Both the position numbers and the translations under genes were made by a program. A stretch of 46,239 bases of DNA from Lachnospiraceae bacterium (lineage in GTDB: Bacteria; Bacillota; Clostridia; Lachnospirales; Lachnospiraceae), in assembly GCA_021202335.1 (NCBI GenBank), contig JAJQDE010000052.1, forward strand, positions 1-46,239, written 5' to 3'. Numbering within the stretch: position 1 is the first letter of the stretch; the number at the start of each line of letters is the position of its first letter. The notes beneath the pieces are model-generated. The model had not been told where the DNA came from and did no database searches. It saw nothing but the letters and a program-made list of their open reading frames with translations. Of this stretch, positions 16,001-24,202 are shown piece by piece.

Positions 16001-17259
16001 TCAGACGGCAAATCCTGCAATGCCGTGAATTTAATCTGCGGATAGGTCGTTACCTCATAGCAGCTTACAAACTTCACATAACCGCCGGCATCCTGCCACG
16101 AAAAGCCGCTGTCCGCCGCGTTGCCTGAGGTATATGCAGTTGTAGTCCCGTTTGCCGTAAGCGTCCAGCTCCATGTAACCGCCTGCGCCGTCATATAATA
16201 TGTATCATAATCCGTCGCAACCTGCTTTGCGAGGTTATTCCCCGTGACCGCCGCCGCAAACGTGTAGATCGCATCCTTTTCCTCAAGCAAGCCGTTGTCC
16301 GTGGCGCTCACATCGCTTGACACGCTCACCGCCACATTCTTGACCTGACGCACGTAAACATTGCAGGTCGCAGTTCCGACAGGGGTAATTCCATCGTCAC
16401 CCGTTTCCTGCGTTGTAATATAAAGCGTATAGTAATCCACGCTAAGCGAATCCGCCGTGTCAAGCGTCACGCTCACATAATCCGTCGTCACCGAATTTAT
16501 GGTTAATCCGGAGCTTCCTGTATTCTCATTCACGTCCGGCACATTCGTCGTGCCATACACCGTAATAGGTATATCATACGTTTCTCCCGGCACCAGCACG
16601 ACATCCTCAGCATAAACCTGCGCAATCGGAGTAACCGCAGCATATGCCACGCCCGTGCCCGATTCGTTGCGGGACTTCATCGTGTATGTCATAGGTATCT
16701 CGCGCCCCGTGCTGTCGTCCTTCACAGTCATTTCAAGCGTGATTGTCCTGTTATCCGCAAAATCCGACGTATCAGCAGTAAACGCCGTGATGTTGCTTGC
16801 CATAAGCTCCTGATTTCCCTGTAAGACGGCAGAGCCTGTCGAAACGTCATACTCTCCATACAAAAGCCTGCCGTCAGACGGATAATGGAAAAAGCTGTAC
16901 TGTGTGCTGCTGTTCGTCGTCAGTGAAAGCTCCGTGTAATCATTCCCGTTTGTCACTGCGGCTCCGCTGTCGTCAACCAACTCAACACCGTCTTTATAAT
17001 AATTGCCGCCGCTTGCAGCAGCATACACAACCGTATACGCGTCCTTAACGACATTGCTTATGGTGTTCGCCGCAAGCTGCGCCTCCTGCTGGACGCTCGT
17101 CTCCGAAATGCCCTTGCGGTAGGTTCGCGTGCTCACGGTTATCACGCCGCCTATCACACCCGACACAAGCCCGAGTATCGCCACGGCGCACAAAACCTCA
17201 ACAAACGACATACCCTTGTTATCTCTGTTTTTTTTCAGCCTTTCAAATATTTTTCCCAT
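13069..17259 (-). CDS. Giant type IV pilin-like protein (1,396 residues)
   Basis: The N-terminus NRDNKG-MSFVEVLCAVAILGLVSGVIGGV is a class III (prepilin) signal with Gly at the cleavage site and Glu at +5, followed by the hydrophobic helix of PilW/PilV-type minor pilins. The ectodomain of about 1,340 residues is far larger than typical minor pilins (150-350). It is rich in Thr, Ser, Asp and Gly, with recurring beta-strand-rich Ig-like segments (for example EDVVLVPGETYDIPITVYG, EPNETGTVSLRTLGG, EGAVYKMSVSISGNSSS). Very few Cys. It is the last gene of the pilus operon. A tip-located adhesin is the natural inference, not shown by the sequence. Start at 17,259 with a GGGGG site. Confidence 0.85.
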   Translation of the reverse strand: MGKIFERLKKNRDNKGMSFVEVLCAVAILGLVSGVIGGVITVSTRTYRKGISETSVQQEAQLAANTISNVVKDAYTVVYAAASGGNYYKDGVELVDDSGAAVTNGNDYTELSLTTNSSTQYSFFHYPSDGRLLYGEYDVSTGSAVLQGNQELMASNITAFTADTSDFADNRTITLEMTVKDDSTGREIPMTYTMKSRNESGTGVAYAAVTPIAQVYAEDVVLVPGETYDIPITVYGTTNVPDVNENTGSSGLTINSVTTDYVSVTLDTADSLSVDYYTLYITTQETGDDGITPVGTATCNVYVRQVKNVAVSVSSDVSATDNGLLEEKDAIYTFAAAVTGNNLAKQVATDYDTYYMTAQAVTWSWTLTANGTTTAYTSGNAADSGFSWQDAGGYVKFVSCYEVTTYPQIKFTALQDLPSDFSLTVTATSNHADGYNKANHADNNDYTYQRSGSDYADVSGEKTLTSRDAKVSGGFEITLEPNETGTVSLRTLGGTTDMDLVISGNTDAATAASYDVSTDEVTIKLGNDEKGSGASEDTVTGNPYTFVIYVYPQGKANVASSLLTTVIVHVRRIDVMSIMVFDNWLSEDGKSALATPTYDFRGRINVSNGVTDDTLLTYLYDDNTVVPETLSTKISWALKNKSGTIVKSDSVVCMATVGTTSNSLSNIYDGTTGKAVSKISNYDTDYYSFQGIKHPRVQTDSDGNYYLKQMPEIDVSFGKSGADTVTGLPDGWTFTVTMEMLHPLGTYTYSGSRGTTATNKTGIAYGTASDSVTLTGEVGISAAKDVVYAEPGQGTEDSKDDSDEELIIPIIAEGAVYKMSVSISGNSSSATRISNYPETDVDRYGNVNPYLASNATSADNTRTWYLGMKIGTDEVGSNKDGLITVTVTAYNAKDAAIASADFTIAIRRVNKVSVKAAGASSLSRLNAEGQEITLEAYPTGYGTDGIEYYAMQTDDDGNTCRWETENHGEYKTPYTMEWRMYYDGKEKALSEWTEYFSNISTAVSESSHKATTTFTLLQELPSGAKIRAYSLHSYGSYDNLGDSIDDSSVSGTTKYNKSGKDYGGVYGEISLGATYEVASGFQRADDYTFATFDSVRSTYFTQDAYGSVQRSFFRYKETGDSWDSSNMKWHMVDTNSETQAFFSGNYGSLLFLPTQEYQLEIVNVVYGTASDGNKYIYWPLDESLLEAGCGWKEAGYQLWDGSWGGWGTSYADDYQTMLDTSSDAFRYYTIPESEVYFEPYTNQYVSANYQKTIDGTTQTVGSVSSPIELTGYNMYFYVTLAPTYFNIQKTQAYFTATIDKLNDSGEWEEMLTLTNNGSMSESTYGWFMQVSVPNFSIYHVADTTTGTYRIRSTVTGMTWMSVSGDMFSPTYTGYKIDSLPIYDLDTEAGIMYIKLN

Positions 17260-17281
17260 AATAATCCCCCATTCCGGCTTG

Positions 17282-17863
17282 TCAGGATTGGCTCTCGCTT
17301 GTCGAGAATGTTATCCCGCCCGTCAAAGGCTCCAGTATCACATAATAAGCTTTTCCTGCCTTGGATATGCGAAAGCCTGTGCAATACACATTGCTCTCAG
17401 TACCGTTCACTTTTATCTTTTCTTTCATCGCGCCGCTCGCCGAATCATACCAAATTTCTATGTAGCTTCCGTCCGTAAGCTCAGTATATGTGTAGCTGCC
17501 GCTGCTGCCCGTGCGGTACTCCACCGTCACGCCCTTTGCCCCGACCACGCTGCTGCGGTCGCTCGTTTCGTTCTCTGACAGGTCGTCATTCAGGCTTATC
17601 ACTGTATGCTCCGAAACCTCCAGCTGCCCGCTTGAATCCTTCTCAATCTTTATTGTGTTCCTGTATTTCCCGAGCGTCACCGTGCGCCCGTGCGATATTG
17701 CGCTCGCAAGCTTTCTTGCGCACTCCTCGGCGGGCTTTCCGCTCACCATGGAAAAGCCAAAGCCGGCAACGCCGCTGATTGCCGCCATGATTGCTATCAC
17801 GATGATTATTTCCACCAATGAGAAGCCGCGGCTGTCATTCTTTAATTTTTTAAGCTTACTCAT
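17282..17863 (-). CDS. GspH/FimT-like minor pseudopilin
   Basis: A 193-residue protein starting MSKLKKLKNDSRG-FSLVEIIIVIAIMAAISGVAGFGF: a prepilin signal with Gly before the cleavage site, Phe at +1, Glu at +5 and a pilin helix. The ectodomain of about 150 residues contains a CARK segment and a beta-rich C-terminus (VLEPLTGGITFSTSESQS), consistent with GspH/FimT-like minor pilins that form part of the pilus initiation complex. ATG at 17,863 with a GGAG site. It sits 30 bases after the PilX-like gene. Confidence 0.85.
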   Translation of the reverse strand: MSKLKKLKNDSRGFSLVEIIIVIAIMAAISGVAGFGFSMVSGKPAEECARKLASAISHGRTVTLGKYRNTIKIEKDSSGQLEVSEHTVISLNDDLSENETSDRSSVVGAKGVTVEYRTGSSGSYTYTELTDGSYIEIWYDSASGAMKEKIKVNGTESNVYCTGFRISKAGKAYYVILEPLTGGITFSTSESQS

Positions 17864-17894
17864 CGCTTTTGGCTCCTCTCCCTTCAAAACTTAT

Positions 17895-18647
17895 TTACGG
17901 AACGGTATACGTCACCGTTTCAGGCTCCGTCCCCACCTCAATGTCATCGTACTCATCACTCATATCATAGTCGTAGTCAATCCTCTGCCAATTGATATAT
18001 GAGATGCAGTCCGTGAATGAGATCGTCTCGCCGCTGCCGTCGCTTCTGTTGTCCGACCAGTCAATCATCGGCGCCTCCATGCATATATCCGTATACAAAA
18101 ACGTTGTGTAATTTCCGTATGTATACTTGACCCTCACGCCCCGCAGGACGAATTTCTTCGTCTTATCCGCGCCCGTGTCATCTTTAATCTTGTAAACGCC
18201 CGCCGTTGATGATACATCGTAAACACACTTCCGCGTCGCCTCGTCCACGCCGTTATCTTCCATAAGCTTCTGCACCGCCGATGACATTTTTCCGTCAGAC
18301 GTAGCGCTGAGCCTGTCGTTCCATATGTCAAGCAGCTCTTCGTTGAAGCAGTCAGTGAAATTAGCTTTCCTCGAATCCCCGCTTCCAAGCAGTATGAACT
18401 GCGCCGCTGTATCAGCATATGCCACAGCGTAAGCATCCTGCACATCCTCCACGAGCAGCGCGCGGAGCGCATCAAGCGCCTGCTCCGCGCCGTAGAAGCT
18501 CTGCTTATTCTGATAGTCGGTCTGCTTCTGCTGATAGTTCATCGACGCCGTATACAGAAGCGTTGTCGCCAAAAACAAGATAAATGTTGTCACAACCAGC
18601 ACGGTTATCAATGCCGCGCCGCGGTTATCCGGCTTTAAGTTTTCCAT
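17895..18647 (-). CDS. PilX/GspK-like minor pilin lacking Glu5
   Basis: A 250-residue protein with the signal NRG-AALITVLVVTTFILFLATTLLYTA. The residue at +5 is Thr, not Glu. Loss of Glu5 is a known feature of GspK and PilX-type proteins placed at the tip of the pseudopilus, where no subunit lies above them. The mature part begins with a long helix (NYQQKQTDYQNKQSFYGAEQALDALRAL), also like PilX. It lies between the PilV-like and GspH-like genes, the usual order of minor pilin cassettes. Its start is one base after the stop of the upstream gene. Confidence 0.75.
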   Translation of the reverse strand: MENLKPDNRGAALITVLVVTTFILFLATTLLYTASMNYQQKQTDYQNKQSFYGAEQALDALRALLVEDVQDAYAVAYADTAAQFILLGSGDSRKANFTDCFNEELLDIWNDRLSATSDGKMSSAVQKLMEDNGVDEATRKCVYDVSSTAGVYKIKDDTGADKTKKFVLRGVRVKYTYGNYTTFLYTDICMEAPMIDWSDNRSDGSGETISFTDCISYINWQRIDYDYDMSDEYDDIEVGTEPETVTYTVP

Positions 18648-18648
18648 A

Positions 18649-20163
18649 TCAATCTATCCCTTCAATCACCGTACTCTCCATCGAGGTGACGCTGCCGCCC
18701 GTACTTTGCCGTGTCACGGTAAGAGTGACTGCATATGAGAGCGTTTCATTATCCGTAAGGCCATTGCCCGCATACATAAAGCCCAAGCCTGTCGAAGTGT
18801 CCAGACTGTACACTCCTCCGTTCGTACCGCTTATCGTCGGAATCGCCGAAGCCGAAGTCGTCGCAGAGCTGTCTCCGATATTGATATCCAAATTGTGGAA
18901 TACCACGACATTCGCGGTCGACACATTGCTTACCGACACATTCGGCGAATAGCCTGACTCCTTTGTCGTCGTCTGCGCATCGGTCAGATTTGCCGCCCTT
19001 TGCTTTATAATGTAGCACTCAAAATCATCCATGCTGCCCGACAGACTGCTGTCCACGGTAATCGTCATATTGTCGGTCAGGCTGTATTCCGGATAATAGT
19101 AAACATAAAGCCTGTCAAGCCCTGAAGCCGTGTTGCTGTATACCTCGCCGCCCGGATATTCAGTGCTGATGTCAACCGTATAATACATGGTGCCGCCCAT
19201 TGCGGTGTTGTTCAGCGTTTTCGTGCTCTCGTTTATGTTTTTTGTGTAATCCCCCGTGTATTTATCATATGTTTTTGTCGTTTCCCTGACCACATACGGG
19301 TACCCCGAAACCTCATAGCCAAATTCCACCTCGGCAGTCACAATATAGCTGCTGCCGTCATACTTGACGTTGAAATCTATATTTCTTTCGCAGAGCGACA
19401 CATAATTTCCAATATAAAAATTACCATCCGAGTCGAACACTACATTTTCCACAATGCTGCTGTCCGTGATATCATACTCATCCGTACCGTCCGTGACAAA
19501 TATCTCAACAGCCGTGCTCGAGTCCTCCAAGCCGGTCTTTACGCCGTCAAAGTGAGCCGCCAATGCGCTCGCGTTGCTGCTTTTATTGGTTTCCGCGAAA
19601 TCAGTCTTAGCATTTTCGAGCGCCTTTGTGTCCCATTCCTTATCTCCCTTAAACACGGCATCCCTTGTCGCCTCCGCATCCTCCGGCACATACACATCCA
19701 GCTTGCTGCCGGGCGTTGCCGTAATCTCCACGTCATAGGTCTGAGAATTGCTTGTTAAGCCCGCAACGGTGAATGTATATACCGCATCCGAAGCTATCAA
19801 GTCCAAATAGTCAGCGGAAACCGTGGTTATGTCTGCATCCGTCACACCGTCAGTCGATGATGTATATGTGCATGAATAGCTTGCGCCGTTCAGCGCATCG
19901 CCGCTCAATAAGCCGTCCAAACCCGTGCCGGCATTGAATTTCCCTGCCATTCCGGCTTTGCCGCTCACTCCATACCCCTTAAAGCTCTCCATGATGCTCT
20001 CCGCGGTGAGCGTCAGCTCCTGGCGCACCCTCGCCTTTGAATTGTAAACCATGGAAGTGGTGAGCGACTGCAGCACGGGCACAGCCACAAGACCCAATAT
20101 CGTTATCGCGATAATGACCTCCACGAGCGTCATGCCCCGGTTATCTTTCCTCTTACTCAACAT
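18649..20163 (-). CDS. Large PilV/PilW-type minor pilin (504 residues)
   Basis: Starts MLSKRKDNRG-MTLVEVIIAITILGLVAVPVLQSL: a prepilin signal with Glu at +5 and a pilin helix, then QELTLTAESIMESFKG as in PilV. The ectodomain of about 460 residues is rich in Thr, Ser, Asp and Tyr, larger than normal for the family. ATG at 20,163 overlaps the end of the pilO-like gene by 11 bases. The open frame extends 87 codons upstream, but that part is an Arg-rich shadow of pilO and is discarded. Confidence 0.85.
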   Translation of the reverse strand: MLSKRKDNRGMTLVEVIIAITILGLVAVPVLQSLTTSMVYNSKARVRQELTLTAESIMESFKGYGVSGKAGMAGKFNAGTGLDGLLSGDALNGASYSCTYTSSTDGVTDADITTVSADYLDLIASDAVYTFTVAGLTSNSQTYDVEITATPGSKLDVYVPEDAEATRDAVFKGDKEWDTKALENAKTDFAETNKSSNASALAAHFDGVKTGLEDSSTAVEIFVTDGTDEYDITDSSIVENVVFDSDGNFYIGNYVSLCERNIDFNVKYDGSSYIVTAEVEFGYEVSGYPYVVRETTKTYDKYTGDYTKNINESTKTLNNTAMGGTMYYTVDISTEYPGGEVYSNTASGLDRLYVYYYPEYSLTDNMTITVDSSLSGSMDDFECYIIKQRAANLTDAQTTTKESGYSPNVSVSNVSTANVVVFHNLDINIGDSSATTSASAIPTISGTNGGVYSLDTSTGLGFMYAGNGLTDNETLSYAVTLTVTRQSTGGSVTSMESTVIEGID

Positions 20164-20935
20164 TCTCCTCAGCTCCGTCCTCAGCCTCATCTGCCTCCGC
20201 TTCCTCAAGTGCCGCCCTTGCCTTCGCGTTGCTCTCCGACTTAAACAGATCGTCCGTGCCCGCAAGGTACGATGCGATGTCGGGAGCCTCGTACTCCTTA
20301 TCCGTGCCCGCAACGCAATAGAAATAAATGTCGATATTTCCCTTAAGCGTGCCCGTTTCCTCGTCCTTTGAATACACAATATTGTCAATGCCGATGCTGT
20401 TATCGGACGCGTAAATCTGCTCAATCACGCTCTTTAAGTCGGCATACGTCGTCGTGTTCACATACACCGCGTGCTTGCGCGCAAAAACAAGACTCTCATC
20501 CAAGCCCTCAATCTCCGCCGCATTCACCAAATCAGCCTCAACCGTATACACGCCCTCTTTTTCTTCCATATTAACAGCGTCATAGGCAATCGCATTCTTC
20601 CTCTGGAGCTGCACCGCAAGCATAATAGCGTCCTCCTCGCGCGTGTCCGCCGGATATTCCGCCAAAATCGAGTCTGCCTCCGCCTTAATCTCCTCAATCT
20701 CAACCTTGTACTGCTCCATGTTGCGGTTGTATTCCTCAAGCTCATTCACCGTCGCGGTAAGCTCCCTGTTTGACGCCTCAAGCGCCTCCGTCTTTTCCGT
20801 GTATTCAAGATACACAAAAACATACAGGATTACCAGCAGCAGCGCGCCCACAAGCGTCACTCCCAAAAAGGTCTTTTGGTTAAAGTAATTTTTCAGCTTT
20901 TTTGTGTTAAGAGTAATCCCCTTTTTTGCTCCCAT
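20153..20935 (-). CDS. pilO: PilO-like pilus assembly protein
   Basis: A 260-residue bitopic protein: short cytoplasmic N-terminus, one membrane helix at about residues 23-43 (FLGVTLVGALLLVILYVFVYL), then a coiled coil (EKTEALEASNRELTATVNELEEYNRNMEQYKVEIEEI) and a small C-terminal globular domain. This is the PilO architecture. PilO pairs with PilN and aligns the assembly platform of type IV pili. Position directly after the PilM-PilN fusion supports this. The last 25 residues are acidic. GGGGG site before the ATG. Confidence 0.8.
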   Translation of the reverse strand: MGAKKGITLNTKKLKNYFNQKTFLGVTLVGALLLVILYVFVYLEYTEKTEALEASNRELTATVNELEEYNRNMEQYKVEIEEIKAEADSILAEYPADTREEDAIMLAVQLQRKNAIAYDAVNMEEKEGVYTVEADLVNAAEIEGLDESLVFARKHAVYVNTTTYADLKSVIEQIYASDNSIGIDNIVYSKDEETGTLKGNIDIYFYCVAGTDKEYEAPDIASYLAGTDDLFKSESNAKARAALEEAEADEAEDGAEENVE

Positions 20936-20949
20936 TCCAATCCCCCATT

Positions 20950-22497
20950 CTATTCAGCCGCAGCCTCCGTCGCCGCTTCCGCAGCCGTCGAAGACGCCAC
21001 GGGCGCAACAGGCGTGTCAACATAGTAAACGCATGTCACCGTAAAGCTCACAGTAGTTTCCCTGTCCTTAAGCACATCTCCCGAGTCTTCGGTTTCCTCC
21101 TCGACAATGCTCTCCACGGTCACGCTCTCAAGCGACTCAAAGCCGCGCAGCGTCTTAATGATGCCCGCCGCCGTTTCCTTCTCCTCCACGCGCATCGTCA
21201 TGACGCACTGCGAATCATCTGAAGAAAAATCAACCATCTCAAGCTCTGACGGCATCTTCTCCTCAAGCTCCGTAAGGAAATCAATAATACCGTCGTTGCT
21301 GTGTTCCGTCAGCCTCCTGCCATAGCGTATCTGCGCAATGAAATCCGTCAAGCCCACATATTGGTCATGCACTGCCCTTGCAGGCTCAATCTGCTCCTGC
21401 TTCCTTTGCAGTGAGCTTTGCTCCGCAAGCGCCGAATTATACGGAATAAGCGCCATCGAAAGAAGCGCCGCCGCAAGCACGGCAAAAAACACAAGCATAA
21501 GGATGCACGCGGAAACATAATTCGTTTCATGGCGCTCCTTCTCCTTTTCAACGTCAATACCCACGCTTGAAATACCCGCGCCGATTGCAGCCGCAAAGAG
21601 ATTGGTCTTTGCGCTCTCTGCCTGCCTGCCGATTACAGTGCCGCGCACATATTCAAGCATACGGCACGAAATGCCCGTCTGCTCCTGCATAAGCTTCATC
21701 AGGTCGTCCGTGCGCGAACCCTCTCCAATCAAATAAATCTGCTCTATCGTCTTTGACTCATTATTCGACGCGAAAAAGTCAATCACACGCGTTGCCGTTC
21801 CCGTCAGCACATGGTTGATTTCCTCCCACTCGGGCAGCTCCCCATCGTCCGCGTAGCCCGTCTGATAGTTCACCGTGCGCTGCATCATCATCACGCCCTG
21901 CTGCAGAATGGTAATCAGCGCGTTCTCACGCTCAGCCTTCACCACCATGATTGCCTCCGCACCCGCGTTCTTTTTCGTCGCCTGTATTACGGAATTTCCC
22001 GTATAATCAATATCCGCGATATAAAGCCCCAAATCCGCCGCAAGCTTCTCATAGCCCGCAATCAGCGCGTTCTCCACAGCCATGACAAGCACCTTATGCC
22101 TGCCCGCATTCTCGCCGTCGCGATATGTCTGGATAAGCGAATGGGCAATCTTATAGTCGTCAAGCTCAATCGGGAAATACTCGCTGACATTCGACTCAAT
22201 CATCGCGCCGATCTGATGCTCCTTTATGACCGGAAGCGTCACCTCACGGCTGATGATTTTCCCCGAAAAGACCGTGAACAGCACGCGCCTTGTGCGGATT
22301 TTGTTTTCCTTCAGCGCCGCACGGATTTCCTCCTTTAAAGCCTCCGCCTTTTCCGGGTTGATATAGCCGTCCCTGACTGCACCCTCCGGCGTTTTTGCCT
22401 CCACACATTTATAAATCCTGGGTTTTTTCTGATGCAAATCCATCTCGACAAGCTTAATCGTCGAGCATCCGATTTCCACGCTTAACACCTTTGCCAT
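20950..22497 (-). CDS. PilM-PilN fusion protein
   Basis: A 515-residue protein. Residues 1 to about 320 form the actin-like PilM domain (KVLSVEIGCSTIKLVEMD; TVFSGKIISREVTLP; ADIDYTGNSVIQA; IYLIGEGSRTDDL). A membrane helix lies at about 328-352, followed by a coiled coil and the small ferredoxin-like domain of PilN (ELEEKMPSELEMVDFSS onward). In most bacteria PilM binds the short cytoplasmic tail of PilN as a separate protein; here the two are one chain. The C-terminal 20 residues are Ala-rich. GGAGG site before the ATG. Confidence 0.85.
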   Translation of the reverse strand: MAKVLSVEIGCSTIKLVEMDLHQKKPRIYKCVEAKTPEGAVRDGYINPEKAEALKEEIRAALKENKIRTRRVLFTVFSGKIISREVTLPVIKEHQIGAMIESNVSEYFPIELDDYKIAHSLIQTYRDGENAGRHKVLVMAVENALIAGYEKLAADLGLYIADIDYTGNSVIQATKKNAGAEAIMVVKAERENALITILQQGVMMMQRTVNYQTGYADDGELPEWEEINHVLTGTATRVIDFFASNNESKTIEQIYLIGEGSRTDDLMKLMQEQTGISCRMLEYVRGTVIGRQAESAKTNLFAAAIGAGISSVGIDVEKEKERHETNYVSACILMLVFFAVLAAALLSMALIPYNSALAEQSSLQRKQEQIEPARAVHDQYVGLTDFIAQIRYGRRLTEHSNDGIIDFLTELEEKMPSELEMVDFSSDDSQCVMTMRVEEKETAAGIIKTLRGFESLESVTVESIVEEETEDSGDVLKDRETTVSFTVTCVYYVDTPVAPVASSTAAEAATEAAAE

Positions 22498-22547
22498 CTG
22501 TTATCCTCCAATACAGCAATCTTTTCGTTTCACAAGCCGCAAGGCTC

Positions 22548-22587
22548 ATTTCCCATATATCCGACTCCGTCCGGGTACATGGGAAAT
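22548..22587. other. Hairpin between pilD and the pilMN fusion
   Basis: ATTTCCCAT (22548-22556) and ATGGGAAAT (22579-22587) are exact reverse complements around a 22-base loop. It sits in the widest gap inside the pilus operon (about 120 bases). There is no U tract, so an RNA processing or stability element is more likely than a terminator. Confidence 0.5.
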
Positions 22588-22618
22588 AAACCGCGCGTTT
22601 TGCCTGTTATCAGTATAA

Positions 22619-23374
22619 TCATCCGTAAAACCCTAAATACCACGCAATCAGCCTGTCGCCCCAAAGCGCGGCAATAAATATGCCTGCCGAAAGATACGGA
22701 CCCATCGCCAGGACGCGCTCCGCTCCGGAAACCCTCATGCGAAGCAGATGTATGACCGAGCCTGCAATGCACCCAATCAAAAATGCAAGGATAATCAGCT
22801 TCCAACCCAAAAGCAGCCCTGCTGCCGCCATGAGCTTAATGTCTCCGCCGCCGATTCCCCTTCCCCCTGTCAGAAGATACAGGATATACAACGGTGCGCT
22901 GACTGCAAAAAAGCCGATAGCATACTCTTGCCAATCAGACAAGTCCGTCAGCACATGTATCAGCCCAAGTCCCATAATAATCAAATTAAAACCGACAGGT
23001 ATCTCAAAAGTCCTAAAATCAATAACGGAAAGCGCAACGAGCGCACTCGCCGCAAAGCAGTACAGAACAGTTTCAACGCCAAAGCCGTAAACAGCAAACA
23101 CGATAACCCAAAGAACCCCGTTCAGCCCCTCTATAATAGGGTACTGAACGGAAATCCCCGCCTTGCAGGTGCGGCACCGCCCTCGCAGGGCAATCCAGCT
23201 GAAAAGGGGGATGAGTTCGTACCAGTTCAGCTTGGTGCCGCATTCCATGCAGTGGCTTCTCGCCGTCACTATATTCTCTTTTTTGGGAATCCTGTAAATG
23301 CACACATTCAGGAAGCTGCCGATTATTATTCCGTAGAGGAATATAATTATGTAGAAAGATATAGTTGGGAGCAT
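22619..23374 (-). CDS. pilD: Prepilin peptidase and N-methyltransferase
   Basis: A 251-residue integral membrane protease (A24 family) that cuts prepilins after Gly and methylates the new N-terminus. Seen: N-terminal GSFLNVCIYRIP, two CxxC pairs (CMEC and CRTC) of the cytoplasmic zinc-binding loop, and both catalytic aspartates (SVIDFRTFEIP and GGGDIKLM). About seven to eight hydrophobic helices. It is the second gene of the operon and processes the major pilin and the four minor pilins. AAAGGAT site before the ATG. Confidence 0.95.
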   Translation of the reverse strand: MLPTISFYIIIFLYGIIIGSFLNVCIYRIPKKENIVTARSHCMECGTKLNWYELIPLFSWIALRGRCRTCKAGISVQYPIIEGLNGVLWVIVFAVYGFGVETVLYCFAASALVALSVIDFRTFEIPVGFNLIIMGLGLIHVLTDLSDWQEYAIGFFAVSAPLYILYLLTGGRGIGGGDIKLMAAAGLLLGWKLIILAFLIGCIAGSVIHLLRMRVSGAERVLAMGPYLSAGIFIAALWGDRLIAWYLGFYG

Positions 23375-23410
23375 AGGGTATCCTTTCTGTCAAGAAATCT
23401 CAACCAATAA

Positions 23411-23836
23411 TTAATAACCCATTGCTGTTTGAAGAGCAGAACCATTAGTGCCACCATAGGTTATCATTCCATCAAGGGCATACGTTATTGTCCAATCTTG
23501 GTACGCTGTACTCTTCATAGTCGGAGTACCCGTTATACCCGCATCACTCAAAGCATTCTGAACCGTCGTATCAGTTGTTGTGTCCACAGAACCGCCAGTG
23601 CACGAAAGTACAGCAGCAGTTGTTACACTATTGGCAGGATCTGCCATATAAATTTGAACCGCCGATGCCAATGTATCAATAGTATCAAGGTCTGCAGACT
23701 CTCTTGACCTCTCAACATACCTCAGATACTGCGGTGCAAGCACACCAATCAACACTGCCATGATGGCAATAACGATAATCAACTCGACAAGCGAAAAGCC
23801 CTTGTCGTTAAGCTTCTTTGTTTTTAAATTCTCCAT
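23411..23836 (-). CDS. pilA: Major type IV pilin
   Basis: A 141-residue prepilin: MENLKTKKLNDKG-FSLVELIIVIAIMAVLIGVLAPQYLRYVERSRESAD, with cleavage after Gly, Phe at +1 and Glu at +5. The C-terminal domain of about 90 residues is rich in Thr, Ser and Ala. Size and its place as first gene mark it as the main pilus subunit. ATG at 23,836 has an AAAGGAG site; the ATT-region start at 23,872 is not used. A single Cys is present, so no disulfide loop. Confidence 0.9.
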   Translation of the reverse strand: MENLKTKKLNDKGFSLVELIIVIAIMAVLIGVLAPQYLRYVERSRESADLDTIDTLASAVQIYMADPANSVTTAAVLSCTGGSVDTTTDTTVQNALSDAGITGTPTMKSTAYQDWTITYALDGMITYGGTNGSALQTAMGY

Positions 23837-24060
23837 TGGAAACACTCCTTTTCTTTTATAAATTTTAATCACAACAATACCTCCCGCCGCGCCACACGCT
23901 GCTGTCCCAAATCAATGTCCCGCGCCTCCGGCTTGCCCGTACTTTCTCTCCCCAGGCAATCCCGAAAATGCATTTATGCATTTTTTTTGCGCTCCTCCCC
24001 TCGCTGCAAGCCCGACAATAATTGAAGCATCAGCTTTCTAAGAAAGCTTTTGCTCTCTAC
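23837..24060 (-). promoter_or_regulatory. Long structured 5' leader of the pilus operon
   Basis: About 225 bases between the predicted start of transcription and the pilA ATG, without a gene. Two inverted repeats are visible: AGCTTTCT/AGAAAGCT (24032-24048), close to the transcription start, and AAAATGCAT/ATGCATTTT (23965-23984). The stretch nearer pilA is GC-rich. I looked for the conserved core of the c-di-GMP-I riboswitch, common before clostridial pilus genes, and did not find it. Confidence 0.45.
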
Positions 24061-24066
24061 AATTTT

Positions 24067-24095
24067 ATAATATACTATCTCTCTAAAAATTACAA
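24067..24095 (-). promoter_or_regulatory. Promoter of the type IV pilus operon
   Basis: Minus-strand TTGTAA (24090-24095) and TATTAT (24067-24072) with a 17-base spacer. It shows that pilA is the first gene of its transcript and that pilB and pilC are not simply cut off upstream in the same operon. The remaining 24,096-24,202 holds no gene. Confidence 0.6.
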
Positions 24096-24202
24096 CTTTT
24101 TTTCCAAATTGCCCACAAATTATGCCTGAATGCAAAAAATTTCGCCCCAATCCCCGGACTTTTTAAGGGCTTATTTTTTCACAGCTGCATGCACACAGTT
24201 CT

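Noticed and set aside
18649-20424. Arg-rich N-terminal extension of the 504-residue minor pilin
   Set aside because: The extension is a shifted reading of pilO; the real start is the ATG at 20,163 just before the prepilin signal.
23837-24060. c-di-GMP riboswitch before the pilus operon
   Set aside because: The conserved GCACAGGGCAAACC and GGGACGCAAAGCC core strings of class I are absent by eye.
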